From positions 99,425 to 163,424 of the IMG/VR virus record IMGVR_UViG_3300028844_007948: DNA of 64,000 nucleotides. One strand, written 5' to 3'. The DNA comes from a virus. Shown here piece by piece: positions 25,317-35,252 of the stretch (position 1 is the first letter of the stretch; every line of letters begins with the position of its first letter). The notes beneath the pieces are model-generated. The model saw only the letters and a list, made by a program, of their open reading frames with translations, had not been told where the DNA came from and ran no database searches. The position numbers and the translations under genes are program-made.

Positions 25317-27865
25317 ATCTTAATTTCCTTAATCAATTTTCTTCTTACGAAGGTTGCATACCTCCAGGGGTTAGACTTCCAGAGATTAAAATTGAATCAA
25401 AATATTATAAGAAACTAAATTTAAAAAATACAATATCTAATTTTGATTTCCTTAAAAATATTTGTGAAGAATCTTTGTTAAAAAAGTCTATTCAAAAAAA
25501 TAAACTATCACAATACCAAGAAAGACTTGATTACGAGCTTAATACATTAAATGATTTAGGTTTCGTAGATTATATTTTGCTGAATTGGGATATAATTAAT
25601 TTTTGTTACGAAAATAATATCCCTACTGGTCCAGGCAGGGGTTCTGCCGCAGGAAGTCTAATTTTATATTTAATAGGGGTGACAAAGGTTGATCCTATTA
25701 AATATGATTTGTTTTTCGAGAGGTTTGTTTCGAAAAGTAGAGCTAGAAAGATAGAAAAAGATGGAGTAGTATATTTAGATGGAAGCCTTCTCGCTGATAT
25801 TGATAATGATATAGCTTATGAGCATAGGCAATCAGTAATATCTTATATAGAAAAAAAATACCCATCAAGAACTGCAAAAATCCTTACCCTTAATACTCTT
25901 AGTGGTAAATTATGTATTAAAGAATGTTCTAAAATAGTAGCTCAAGTATCAGAGCAGGATGCAAATTTCTTAAGTGACACTATACCAAAGCAATATGGAA
26001 ATGTCGCTAAACTTTCAGATGCATATAATGAAAGTGAAAAATTCAAAAGTTTTTGTGATAAAAATCCAAAAGTTTATGATATTTCCCTAAAACTAGAAGG
26101 TCTAAAGAAAAACACGGGCATTCATCCTTCTGGAATCGCCATTTGCTTTGAGGAGATATCAAACATATGTCCAGTTCAAAAATCTAACGATGGCTCCTTG
26201 GTTACTGGGTATGACATGAATTGGGTTTCAGAACTAATGGTTAAGTTTGATATACTCGGTTTAAGAACTTTGTCTGCTATTTATTCTTCTTGCGAAAGAC
26301 TTGGTATTGACCCTTCAGAAATAGATCTTGACTCTAAATATATTTATGAAAATCTAGATGACTTAAGAACTCCTCATGGCCTATTTCAAATCGAGGCTAG
26401 TGCTAATTATATGGTTTGCAAAAAAATTAGACCTACTAGTTTAGAACAGTTGAGTGCTGTTATAGCCATTGCTAGGCCTGGAGCTATGGACTTCGCAGAT
26501 TCATATAAAAATTATAGAGAATCTGGAGATCATCAAAGTGTTGATGAGTTTTTTGATGATGTCCTGTCTTATACTGGTGGCATACCTCTTTACCAAGAGC
26601 AATTAATGAAGATGGCAGTAAAAGTAGGCTTTAGTTTAGAAGAATCTGAACAACTAAGAAGGATTGTTGGCAAAAAGAAGGTTAAAGAAATGCCGAAGTG
26701 GAAAAAGAAAATAGAAAAAAAAGTTAAATCAAATAAACTTTCCGAAAAAGTTGGAGATGTTTTATGGAAAGTTGCAGAGGATAGTGCTAACTATTCTTTC
26801 AATAAGAGTCATTCTATTTCATATTCAATACTAGCAGCTTGGACGATATATCTAAAGTTCAAATATCCAAAAGAATTTTTTCTTAGTCTACTTAGGATGA
26901 CTAAATATGAACCTTCTCCGCAAGACGAGATTAATAAAGTTTCTCAAGAGTTACCCCATTTCGGAATAAAACTATTAGCTCCAGACTTAGCTGTATCTGA
27001 AATGGATTTTAGTACAGAAGGCGATGATATAAGATTTGGTCTTAATAGTATAAAAGGAATTAGCGAAAAATCTTTAGAGAGATTAAAAGAGTTTAGAAGC
27101 TCTTCTAAGCCGAATAAGTACGACACTTTTCTTGCTGCAAAAGAGTCTGGCCTAAATATAGGAGTTCTTTCTGCATTGATCCAAGCTGGAGCCTTATCAT
27201 CTTTTAAAACTAATCGACCACGGCTAGTTCTAGAGGCTCAAGTTTTTAATTTACTTACAGATAGAGAGAAAAGAATATTTATAAATTCCGCAAAGAAATA
27301 TAATTATGATATCCTCAACTCTATTCATGATGCGGTACAGAATAAACTAGTAGGAGACGATAACAAACCAATTATGAAGGATAGTAGGTTTGAAACTTTA
27401 AAATCTAAATATCGCTCATATAAATCTATATACGAAAAAAATAAAAAGTATGAAGATTTTGCGAATTGGTTTTTTGAAAAAACTTTATTAGGTTTTAGTT
27501 ACAGTAAGAATCTTTCAGATTGTTTCGGTCTTAATAGAAACTTTAAAAACTCCTTATTTTTTAATTCTTGTGAGCTTGGAGACAAAGGTAAATACATAGG
27601 TGTGGTTGAAGATGTCATATCCAGAAAGAGCAAGAAAAATAATCAATATGTAAAAATGACTATAGGGGATGAATACGGAAGATACGAAGCTCTTCTTTTA
27701 GACGGAAGGGAAAAATCTCTAACTAAGTTTTTGTCTAAAAATCAGACTCCAGAAAAAAATAATATAATTATATTGCTTGGCTCAAAAGGGGAAGATATAT
27801 TATTTGTCAATGAAGCATCTATTATTGATGAAAAAATTTATATGAAACTTTCTGATATAAAATAA
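25298..27865 (+). CDS. dnaE: DNA polymerase III alpha subunit, catalytic part without PHP domain
   Basis: 855 aa covering the DnaE palm, fingers and C-terminal domains. GPGRGSAAGSLILY (about 111-124) binds dNTP. LADIDNDI carries catalytic D167 and D169. TGIHPSGIAI and YQEQLMKM are conserved, and FNKSHSISYSILAAWTIYLK is the late fingers/HhH region. A C-terminal OB fold follows (YIGVVEDVISRKSKKNNQ). The N-terminus starts at the post-PHP linker (LPEIKIESKYYKKLN), so the PHP domain is absent here and encoded 1.7 kb upstream. Stop and next ATG abut exactly. Confidence 0.93.
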   Translation: MAARNIDLNFLNQFSSYEGCIPPGVRLPEIKIESKYYKKLNLKNTISNFDFLKNICEESLLKKSIQKNKLSQYQERLDYELNTLNDLGFVDYILLNWDIINFCYENNIPTGPGRGSAAGSLILYLIGVTKVDPIKYDLFFERFVSKSRARKIEKDGVVYLDGSLLADIDNDIAYEHRQSVISYIEKKYPSRTAKILTLNTLSGKLCIKECSKIVAQVSEQDANFLSDTIPKQYGNVAKLSDAYNESEKFKSFCDKNPKVYDISLKLEGLKKNTGIHPSGIAICFEEISNICPVQKSNDGSLVTGYDMNWVSELMVKFDILGLRTLSAIYSSCERLGIDPSEIDLDSKYIYENLDDLRTPHGLFQIEASANYMVCKKIRPTSLEQLSAVIAIARPGAMDFADSYKNYRESGDHQSVDEFFDDVLSYTGGIPLYQEQLMKMAVKVGFSLEESEQLRRIVGKKKVKEMPKWKKKIEKKVKSNKLSEKVGDVLWKVAEDSANYSFNKSHSISYSILAAWTIYLKFKYPKEFFLSLLRMTKYEPSPQDEINKVSQELPHFGIKLLAPDLAVSEMDFSTEGDDIRFGLNSIKGISEKSLERLKEFRSSSKPNKYDTFLAAKESGLNIGVLSALIQAGALSSFKTNRPRLVLEAQVFNLLTDREKRIFINSAKKYNYDILNSIHDAVQNKLVGDDNKPIMKDSRFETLKSKYRSYKSIYEKNKKYEDFANWFFEKTLLGFSYSKNLSDCFGLNRNFKNSLFFNSCELGDKGKYIGVVEDVISRKSKKNNQYVKMTIGDEYGRYEALLLDGREKSLTKFLSKNQTPEKNNIIILLGSKGEDILFVNEASIIDEKIYMKLSDIK

Positions 27866-30283
27866 ATGGAAAAATATAATCTAACTCCTAGGGTTCAAAA
27901 AATAATATCTACAGCTAAAGAGACTTCAATTAATCTAAGATGCGAGTCTATAGATTTAGATCATTTACTCTTTGCTATATTAGACAGCGGCCAATCTACA
28001 ATAGTTAATTTCTTTGAAGATCTTAATGTGTCTATTGATGATTTTAAAACTTTTGTTTTCAACAATATTGAGAACGACTTTTTTTCAACTGATAAAGGGG
28101 AATGTCCACAGCCAGATTACTCGCAAGATTTTAAAAAAATATTTAAAGATTCAAAATCTTTATCTTCTAGCTTTAAACATTCATATATAGGCGTTGAGCA
28201 CGTTTTTTACACCTTAATGGTTCATCCTAACTCTCCTCTAAATGAATTTTTTGAAACATTCAAAGTAAGTCCAAAAAAATCTAGCGAAAAACTTAAAAAC
28301 TTTTTTAAAACTGGAGAGTGGGACAGATCTGGTAAAAGAAAGAATCTAGAGCCTCAAGTTAAAAGACAAAAATCTCCTGTCCCTCAGGATCCAAACAATG
28401 CGTCATCCTTGGATTTGTTTGCTAAAAATTACAATATATTAGCTCTCAAGGGTCAGTTTGATAAAGTCATTTGCAAAGAAGATCAGTTAAATAAAATTTC
28501 TGAAATTTTATGTAGAAGAAACAAAAACAATCCGATTTTAGTTGGGCCTCCTGGAACTGGGAAGACTACCTTGGTTGAAGGTTTAGCTCAGTCCATAGTT
28601 AATGGCACATGTACCAGCTTTTTGTCGAATAAAATTATTTATGAACTTGATCTAGCTGGAATGATAGCTGGAACTAAATACAGAGGTCAGTTTGAAGAAA
28701 GGCTTAAAAATTTACTTAAAGAAATATCTGGATCTAAAAATATAATTTTATTTATAGATGAGATTCATACTATTATAGGGGCTGGTTCGGCAGAAGGCAG
28801 TCTTGATGCTGCAAATATATTAAAACCAGCCTTAGCTAGGAATAAAATAAAATGCATCGGAGCTACAACTCCAAAAGAGTTCAAAAAATTCATCAATAAA
28901 GATGCTGCATTAGAGCGAAGGTTTGAAGAGGTTGATGTAGTTCAGCCAAGTGTTAAAGAGACTTATGAAATACTAAATGGTATTTGTCCTCAATATGAAA
29001 AATTTCACCACGTTGTTTACAGAAAAAACGCTTTAAAGTTAGCTGTTGATCTTTCTGTTAGGTACATTACGGACAGGCAACTTCCTGATAAAGCTATTGA
29101 TGTTATTGATCAAGCTGGGTCTAAGGTAAAAATGAGAAATTTTCACAAACCAAACAAAGCTTTTGATTTAGAAAAAAAAATAGAAAAACTTATGTCCTCC
29201 GATGGCCCTAACACCAGCAGTAAACTTCAAGATAAACTTATAGATGAGTATAAAAGAGTTCTAGACAGCTGGAGCTCTAATTATGAAAAAAAGAAATTCT
29301 TCGTAACAAAAGAGGATGTTTATGATGTTATTTCCTCTAGGACAGGGATTCCAGTCGGAGCTTTAACTGAGAAAGAGTCTGAAGTCTTATTAAATTTAAA
29401 TAAATCTTTAAACTCTGTCGTTTTTGGTCAGCCTGAGGCTTGCAAGCTAATATCGGACTGTATTCTTAGATCTAAAAGTGGGTTAAATGACCAAAATAAA
29501 CCGATTGGCTCTTTTCTTCTTTTGGGCAGGACTGGTGTTGGTAAAACTTTTGTGGCAAAAACTTTAGCTCAACATGTTTTTGGCAGTGATGACAACCTTA
29601 TTCACATCGACATGTCTGAGTATTCCGAAAAGATAAATATATCTAGGCTTATAGGCTCTTCGCCTGGTTATGTTGGTTATGAAGATGGGGGGCAATTAAC
29701 AGATAGGATAAAAGCTAAGCCTTATTCTGTTTTATTGTTTGATGAGATCGAAAAGGCTCACCCAGAAGTTCTAAATATTTTACTACAACTCCTTGAAGAA
29801 GGCAGGCTTACTGATAATTTTGGAAGGGTTTCTGATTTTTCTAATTGCATCGTTATTCTAACTGGAAATATTGGAGCGGATTTACTTAAGACCACAACAA
29901 CTCTGGGCTTTGGTCAGAATAATTCAAATGACATTTTAAAATCAGATGTAAGAAAACAGGCTGAAAAAACATTAACGCCAGAGTTAATAAATAGATTAGA
30001 TGAAATTGTAGTTTTCAATCCTTTTGACATTGACGATATAAAGTCCTTCTTTGACAAAGAAATAAAGGACCTCAAACTAAAATTAAAGAAAGAATATTCA
30101 ATTATTTTAGACATTGATCAAGAAACCCTTGATTATTTTGCAGAATTAGCTTATAATAAAAAACTAGGGGCTAGACCAGTCAAAAGAATTATACAAAAAA
30201 ATATTGAAAATGCAGCTTCTAAGTGGATTATAAACAAGAAAAAAGGAACCCTTAAAATAACAAAAGATAATATTAATGACTGA
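27866..30283 (+). CDS. Clp/Hsp100 AAA+ ATPase, ClpC-like, with putative ClpP-binding LGF loop
   Basis: Double-ring unfoldase, 805 aa. Two Clp-N repeats occupy about residues 1-75 and 85-145. AAA-1 has Walker A GPPGTGKT near 226; AAA-2 has GRTGVGKT near 553 and the SSPGYVGYEDGGQLT pore region. The middle domain is short, as in ClpA/ClpC rather than ClpB. TLGFGQ near 681 lies where ClpC/ClpA carry the [LIV]GF tripeptide that docks ClpP. No clpP is in the window, so it may borrow host ClpP. Follows dnaE with no gap. Confidence 0.9.
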   Translation: MEKYNLTPRVQKIISTAKETSINLRCESIDLDHLLFAILDSGQSTIVNFFEDLNVSIDDFKTFVFNNIENDFFSTDKGECPQPDYSQDFKKIFKDSKSLSSSFKHSYIGVEHVFYTLMVHPNSPLNEFFETFKVSPKKSSEKLKNFFKTGEWDRSGKRKNLEPQVKRQKSPVPQDPNNASSLDLFAKNYNILALKGQFDKVICKEDQLNKISEILCRRNKNNPILVGPPGTGKTTLVEGLAQSIVNGTCTSFLSNKIIYELDLAGMIAGTKYRGQFEERLKNLLKEISGSKNIILFIDEIHTIIGAGSAEGSLDAANILKPALARNKIKCIGATTPKEFKKFINKDAALERRFEEVDVVQPSVKETYEILNGICPQYEKFHHVVYRKNALKLAVDLSVRYITDRQLPDKAIDVIDQAGSKVKMRNFHKPNKAFDLEKKIEKLMSSDGPNTSSKLQDKLIDEYKRVLDSWSSNYEKKKFFVTKEDVYDVISSRTGIPVGALTEKESEVLLNLNKSLNSVVFGQPEACKLISDCILRSKSGLNDQNKPIGSFLLLGRTGVGKTFVAKTLAQHVFGSDDNLIHIDMSEYSEKINISRLIGSSPGYVGYEDGGQLTDRIKAKPYSVLLFDEIEKAHPEVLNILLQLLEEGRLTDNFGRVSDFSNCIVILTGNIGADLLKTTTTLGFGQNNSNDILKSDVRKQAEKTLTPELINRLDEIVVFNPFDIDDIKSFFDKEIKDLKLKLKKEYSIILDIDQETLDYFAELAYNKKLGARPVKRIIQKNIENAASKWIINKKKGTLKITKDNIND

Positions 30284-30812
30284 AGAAATAAACAGAGATA
30301 GATTCCAAATAGTTTCAGCAGGTGGAAACGTAATGGAGTATAGTAAAGTCGATCAAGACTACCTGCCAAGAAATTGGCTTAGATTTAAAACTTTTGATGA
30401 ATTTAGAAAGTTTGTTAGGAGCAAAAAGTTTGAATCCATTTTTCTTTCTGATCAGCAAGAGGTTGTCTTAGTCACTCAAGATGAGACTGGCAATCTTTTA
30501 CATATGGGAATAGGTCCAGCATTTAAGGAAGAAGATGATATTCAAGAATTGATTTTTGAAACTCAAGCTGATGCAAGCAAATATGTCGCTGATAATAAGC
30601 TATTGCCATCCTCTTCGCTACTCGATGATCCATCTAAAGAGCAGTTACAGAGATTTTTCAATGGAGAAAAATGCTTTTTTGATAATTCTAGAGATCTTTA
30701 CGAGGAATATATTGAAAAAAAGAATTCAATAGAAGCTTCTGATCAATTAGCTCAACTTCTTCTCGGCAGAAAGTACGAACAAAAAGTCGTAGAAATTTTA
30801 ATGAAATACTGA
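30276..30812 (+). CDS. Unknown acidic protein in the replication operon
   Basis: 178 aa, overlapping the Clp stop by 8 bp. An N-terminal beta-rich half (VVLVTQDETGNLLHMGIGPA) is followed by helical acidic segments. No family recognised. Position between the Clp ATPase and the SSB-like gene suggests replication or proteolysis related work, for example as an adaptor; that is speculative. Confidence 0.65.
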   Translation: MTEEINRDRFQIVSAGGNVMEYSKVDQDYLPRNWLRFKTFDEFRKFVRSKKFESIFLSDQQEVVLVTQDETGNLLHMGIGPAFKEEDDIQELIFETQADASKYVADNKLLPSSSLLDDPSKEQLQRFFNGEKCFFDNSRDLYEEYIEKKNSIEASDQLAQLLLGRKYEQKVVEILMKY

Positions 30813-30819
30813 AAAAATT

Positions 30820-31422
30820 ATGTCTATACAAATATATAAACCCAATAGTAAAAACACAGGTTCCGCTTTTACATTCTCAAAAAGCAAAGATAAAAAAACA
30901 GGCAAGCCTGTCTTTTATATTAGTGCAATAGCACAATATTCATGGAATGAGGACTCAAAGACTGGATCATTCTCTGGAAACTCTAAGAATCCAGAAAAAA
31001 CTATTAATGTAAAAATCAGTGAAATTGAGGCTGGATCTTTTTTAAGCTGCTTTAGTTCTAGGTATGAATATACTGCATTTCATTCTTATGATAATAGCAA
31101 TACTACTATTAAATTCACACCTTGGGATAAAAAGCAAAAGATTTCAAAGTACGATTCTAATTCAAAGGGTTTCGTGGATATGGATATCGAAGTCCCAGCT
31201 TTCGGAATCACCCTATCAAAGGGAAAGGGAAATTCAATAAAAATAGCTCTAGATCCAGGCGAGGTAGAAGTTGTTAAAAAACTATTTGAAATCTTCATAA
31301 ATGATTATTTGAATTATGAGATTCATAAGGCTGAATCATATAGTTCCGCTTCTAAAAGTAAACCTAATACTGCCTCACAAGAAGAAGAGCGGGTAGATGA
31401 TTTTGAAGATGCCCCTTTCTAA
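30820..31422 (+). CDS. Putative single-stranded DNA-binding protein
   Basis: 200 aa. A beta-rich, Lys/aromatic core (FTFSKSKDKKTGKPVFYISA, TTIKFTPWDKKQ) is followed by a Ser-rich linker and the acidic tip DDFEDAPF, close to the DDDIPF tail bacterial SSB uses to recruit partners. The core does not show the classical SSB OB signature, and the GITLSKGKGNSIKIAL stretch suggests a PC4/whirly-like or divergent fold. Replication-cluster location supports ssDNA binding. Confidence 0.55.
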   Translation: MSIQIYKPNSKNTGSAFTFSKSKDKKTGKPVFYISAIAQYSWNEDSKTGSFSGNSKNPEKTINVKISEIEAGSFLSCFSSRYEYTAFHSYDNSNTTIKFTPWDKKQKISKYDSNSKGFVDMDIEVPAFGITLSKGKGNSIKIALDPGEVEVVKKLFEIFINDYLNYEIHKAESYSSASKSKPNTASQEEERVDDFEDAPF

Positions 31423-31424
31423 AG

Positions 31425-33341
31425 ATGGTTAAAAAACGGAAAATACTTTTCCATAGCAATTACTCTAAGATATTAACTGGCTTTGGTAAAAATTCTAAAA
31501 ATATACTTAGATATTTAAGCCTTACAGGGAAATATGAAATTGTAGAGCTGAGTAATGGAGTAGCTAAAGATCAACCAGAACTTCAGAAACTTCCATGGAG
31601 GGCTATAGGAGGAATCCCCGCTGACCAATCTGTAATTGATAAGATCAACAAAGATCCTAACCTTTCAAGGCAAGCTCAATATGGAATGCTTGGCATAGAT
31701 GATGTAATTAAACAAGAAGAACCAGATGTCTATATTGGAGTAGAGGATATATGGGGCCTAGCTCCTTTTAGTAAAAAACCTTGGTGGAATAAAATCAACT
31801 GCATGATTTGGACGACTCTAGATAGTTTACCCTTACTCCCAGAGGCTGTTAAAGTAGCTCCTAAAATTAAAAATTATTTTGTTTGGGCTACATTTGCCGA
31901 AAAAGCAATGCATAAGTTAGGGCATTCTCATGTCAAAACTCTTCATGGAGCCATTAATTGCTCAAATTTCTTTAATGTTGGCCCTAATGGAAAATCAGCA
32001 TTAAGATCTGCGTTTAATATAGATCAGGATACTTTTATAATAGGTTTTGTATTTAGGAATCAACTCCGAAAAAGTGTTCCAAACTTATTAGAAGGCTTTA
32101 AATTGTTTCAATCTAAAAACCCTAATTCAAAATCGAAGCTTCTATTACATACCAATTTCTCAGAAGGTTGGAATATAAACTCCTTAATAGAAGAAAAAGG
32201 GCTTGACCCAAAAGATATACTTTGTACCTACTATTGTTCTGCATGCAAACGCTACGAAGTTAAACCTTTCTCTGGTCAAAAACAAAACTGTAGGTTCTGC
32301 GGCTCTAAGGAAACTGTTAACACTGTTTCTATACTTCATGGCGTAGATGAAAACCAGCTAAATGAAATTTATAATTTAATGGATGTATATTGCCACCCAT
32401 TTACTAGTGGAGGTCAAGAAATTCCGATACAAGAGGCTAAGCTTTGTGAACTTGTGACTCTCACCACGAATTATTCCTGTGGAGAAGACATGTGTGAAGA
32501 TAACACTGGTGGATTTCCATTAGATTGGTCTGAGTATAGGGAGCCTGGAACTCAGTTTATTAAAGCTAGTACAAATCCAAATAGCATTTGCAACAAACTC
32601 TCCAAGGTTTATAAAATGGATGCCCTTAAAAGATCTTCTTTGGGAAAAAAGTCTAGAGATTTTATTTTAAATAATTACTCAATTGAGGTTATAGGAAAAC
32701 AAATTGAAAACATTATAGATTCGATGCCAGATCATAATTATAATTTTTCATTTGAACCTGAAAAAAGAGATCCTAATTATGTTCCTCCAGATATAGAAGA
32801 TGATTCAGAGTGGTTGATTGATATATATAAAAACATACTCAAGGTTGATCTAGATCACAATGACGAAGGACACAAACACTGGATGCAATCATTTAAAAAT
32901 GGAGCAACAAGAGCTTCCGTTCTTGATTATTTTAGATCCGTTGCAGTGCAAGAGAATAGCAAAATCGGATCTAATAAATTGGTTGATTTAAATGATGTAA
33001 TAAAAAATTCTGGGAATAAAAAAGCTTTGTTTTGTTGCAGTACTAGTGAAGAGGATGTGCTATTAGTTTCATCTTTATTGAAATCTTTCAAATCTCAGCA
33101 TAAAAATTATGATATTTTCTTTGCTACTGAAGTTGAGTATTTTTCTATAGTAGATTGCAATCCTTATGTGTACAAATGCATTCCTTATCAAGATGGTCTT
33201 GAGGATGAAAGAGCTATGCTGGGCTGCAACCTTAAAGAAGATCAAAAATATTTTGATTGTTGCTATAATTTTAATTCAGCTTTATCTGAATCAAATTTAA
33301 AATCCTCAATCCAAAACAAGTTATACAATATACATGAATAA
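31425..33341 (+). CDS. GT-B glycosyltransferase with inserted zinc ribbon
   Basis: 638 aa. The first ~410 residues read as a GT4-like transferase: the N-terminal Rossmann start KILFHSNYSKILTGFG, IIGFVFRNQLRKSVPNLLEG, and the donor-binding HPFTSGGQEIPIQEAKLC with its ExnE-type pair. A CxxC...CxxC cluster (YYCSACKRYE, NCRFCGSKE; about 268-293) is inserted before the donor motif. The C-terminal ~200 residues contain a DUF-like helical part and a partial second GT-like segment (KALFCCSTSEEDVLLVSSLL). The next gene overlaps by 8 bp and is also GT-like. Confidence 0.75.
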   Translation: MVKKRKILFHSNYSKILTGFGKNSKNILRYLSLTGKYEIVELSNGVAKDQPELQKLPWRAIGGIPADQSVIDKINKDPNLSRQAQYGMLGIDDVIKQEEPDVYIGVEDIWGLAPFSKKPWWNKINCMIWTTLDSLPLLPEAVKVAPKIKNYFVWATFAEKAMHKLGHSHVKTLHGAINCSNFFNVGPNGKSALRSAFNIDQDTFIIGFVFRNQLRKSVPNLLEGFKLFQSKNPNSKSKLLLHTNFSEGWNINSLIEEKGLDPKDILCTYYCSACKRYEVKPFSGQKQNCRFCGSKETVNTVSILHGVDENQLNEIYNLMDVYCHPFTSGGQEIPIQEAKLCELVTLTTNYSCGEDMCEDNTGGFPLDWSEYREPGTQFIKASTNPNSICNKLSKVYKMDALKRSSLGKKSRDFILNNYSIEVIGKQIENIIDSMPDHNYNFSFEPEKRDPNYVPPDIEDDSEWLIDIYKNILKVDLDHNDEGHKHWMQSFKNGATRASVLDYFRSVAVQENSKIGSNKLVDLNDVIKNSGNKKALFCCSTSEEDVLLVSSLLKSFKSQHKNYDIFFATEVEYFSIVDCNPYVYKCIPYQDGLEDERAMLGCNLKEDQKYFDCCYNFNSALSESNLKSSIQNKLYNIHE

Positions 33342-34494
33342 GCTTGAAAAAATAAGTTTGCATTCTGCTTTAAAATCTTCAGATTTTATTGTTAATAAAT
33401 GTTTTTACCCTTTGCTTTTTGACAGATTTATTACGATTGACTTTTCTAAATCTGTTCAATCTTTGTATTATGAATACTGGCAAGAGGTTATAGATATGAT
33501 AAAGCCTTATCTCGATAAGGAGAATATTAAAATATTAAGAGTTGGATCTAGCAAAGGTTATGAGTTGGATGGAACCCATAATTACACCAATAAAACCTTC
33601 AATCAAAATGCATACATATTGAGCAACTCAATGCTCCATGTCAGTTCTAGCGGTGTCTTGTCTTTCCTTGCTTATCAGTTTAATACTCCGATAGTTTGTT
33701 TATTTTCAGGTAAAGATTCTTCTTTATTTCCTTTTGACAGAAGAGAGAATACAGTTTTAATAGATTCTCCTAAGTCTGGCAAAAATAAAAGCCTTTCTGA
33801 TTTCGAGAATCCTAAAACCATAAATTTAATAGATCCATGTATAGTTGCTAAATCTATACTTTCCAACCTTAATATAAATCATAATTTAGATAATAGAAAA
33901 AGAGTTTTTAATGGGGACATGTCTTTTATAAAAACAATAGAAATTGTCCCAGATTTTCCTGCCCCCAAATCTCTTCTTCCAAATGCATTAATTAATATTC
34001 GGGCAGATCTTCATTTTAATGAAGCGAACATAGCTTCTCTTTGTTCTAACAATAGAAGAGCTGGAATAATAACCAACAAACCTTTGTCTGAACCCCTTTT
34101 ACTTGCTATCAGAAATAGCATTCAAAGAATATCTATCAATGCAGACGATGGTCTTGATGAGAATTTTTTAAAATTATTAAAAAAATTAAATATCACATAT
34201 GAAATTTTTATTTCTGACAAATCAAAACTCTATGAGCTTAGATTAGCTTATATAGACGAGCCAATTGATTACTTAGAAAAAAAATCGAAACCTCTTGATT
34301 TCAATTATGATTCTAGTCATAGTATAAGTATGACTTCGTCAAAAATTTTAATTTCCAAAAATGGATCTTTTCCCACTAAAGCTCACTGGATCATTGGAGA
34401 GAATTGTAAAGAAGGATTTCAGTCCTACATAGACACCGATGATTTTTGGGAGGATTTAGATTTTATTAACATATACAAAATAATACAGTTTTAA
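33334..34494 (+). CDS. GT9/heptosyltransferase-like protein
   Basis: 386 aa. The central NSMLHVSSSGVLSFLAYQFN followed by TPIVCLFSG is the donor-site segment of heptosyltransferase-type GT-B proteins (normally T/S..H.A.A...PtvalFG). An N-terminal domain is present but weakly conserved; the C-terminal third is unassigned (INIRADLHFNEANIASLCSN). Overlaps the preceding transferase by 8 bp; together they could form one functional unit. Confidence 0.55.
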   Translation: MNKLEKISLHSALKSSDFIVNKCFYPLLFDRFITIDFSKSVQSLYYEYWQEVIDMIKPYLDKENIKILRVGSSKGYELDGTHNYTNKTFNQNAYILSNSMLHVSSSGVLSFLAYQFNTPIVCLFSGKDSSLFPFDRRENTVLIDSPKSGKNKSLSDFENPKTINLIDPCIVAKSILSNLNINHNLDNRKRVFNGDMSFIKTIEIVPDFPAPKSLLPNALINIRADLHFNEANIASLCSNNRRAGIITNKPLSEPLLLAIRNSIQRISINADDGLDENFLKLLKKLNITYEIFISDKSKLYELRLAYIDEPIDYLEKKSKPLDFNYDSSHSISMTSSKILISKNGSFPTKAHWIIGENCKEGFQSYIDTDDFWEDLDFINIYKIIQF

Positions 34495-34496
34495 AG

Positions 34497-35246
34497 ATGG
34501 AAAAAAATACAAAAGGACCTCTTCTATATAAAAGAGATGAGAATGGCTTACTTGAAAATGTGAGCTATATTTTTAATGAAGACGGCTCTATAGATTGGAG
34601 ATTAATGATAAAAGAAGAGCATCTTTTTCCTAATAAACTCTGGTTTGAGTCTAGAAAAAAGCCAGTTCCAAAAACCATCGAAGGATTAAAAGACCACCAA
34701 CTTCTTATAAAACTTAGCGGAATTAAAGAGCTGGCAAAACTAAGAGGATTCTCTGACTTATCGTATAACATACTTAAGTGTGAGCAAGACCATGTTGCAG
34801 TCACTTGCTCTATAAAATTTATACCTAATTATGAAACAGATGGTTCTCCAGTTCATTTTGAGGACATGGCAAATGCCACATTAAATAACACAAGTAGTTT
34901 CGCTACAAAATTTCTTGAAACAATTGCCTGTAATAGAGCTTTCGTCAGGGCTGTTAGAAATTTTCTTAATATCCACATCGTTGGTGATGATGAGATAGAT
35001 AAGTCTGAAAATTCTACTCCATCAACTATTTCTAAATCGAGTTCACTTTCGCCTCAAGGTATTTTAAAAAATACATGTATTGATTCTGGGCATAAATCAT
35101 TCGATGAGTTCATGGATGTTTTGAGAACATGGCACACTACTGGAGTTTATAAAGTTCCAAAAGAATTAGATCCAAAGTCATGGTCAGGTTTTGAAGATGT
35201 TCCAGCTAAGCAGGCTAGAGAATTCTTAAAATTAATAAAGAACTAA
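34497..35246 (+). CDS. Unknown protein, possible DNA single-strand annealing/Rad52-like
   Basis: 249 aa. The N-terminal half is beta-rich. A helix with ACNRAFVRAVRNFLNI recalls the RA..RALR helix of Rad52/ERF-type annealing proteins, preceded by VAVTCSIKFIPNY. A Ser/Thr linker (about 165-190) leads to a C-terminal helical domain. The resemblance is faint and by eye. Neighbouring genes are glycosyltransferase and nucleotide metabolism. Confidence 0.5.
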   Translation: MEKNTKGPLLYKRDENGLLENVSYIFNEDGSIDWRLMIKEEHLFPNKLWFESRKKPVPKTIEGLKDHQLLIKLSGIKELAKLRGFSDLSYNILKCEQDHVAVTCSIKFIPNYETDGSPVHFEDMANATLNNTSSFATKFLETIACNRAFVRAVRNFLNIHIVGDDEIDKSENSTPSTISKSSSLSPQGILKNTCIDSGHKSFDEFMDVLRTWHTTGVYKVPKELDPKSWSGFEDVPAKQAREFLKLIKN

Positions 35247-35252
35247 ATAAAA

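Noticed and set aside
22829-27865. Split intein as explanation for the two-part polymerase
   Set aside because: Neither junction shows an initial Cys/Ser block or a terminal HN; both fragments end with ordinary sequence.
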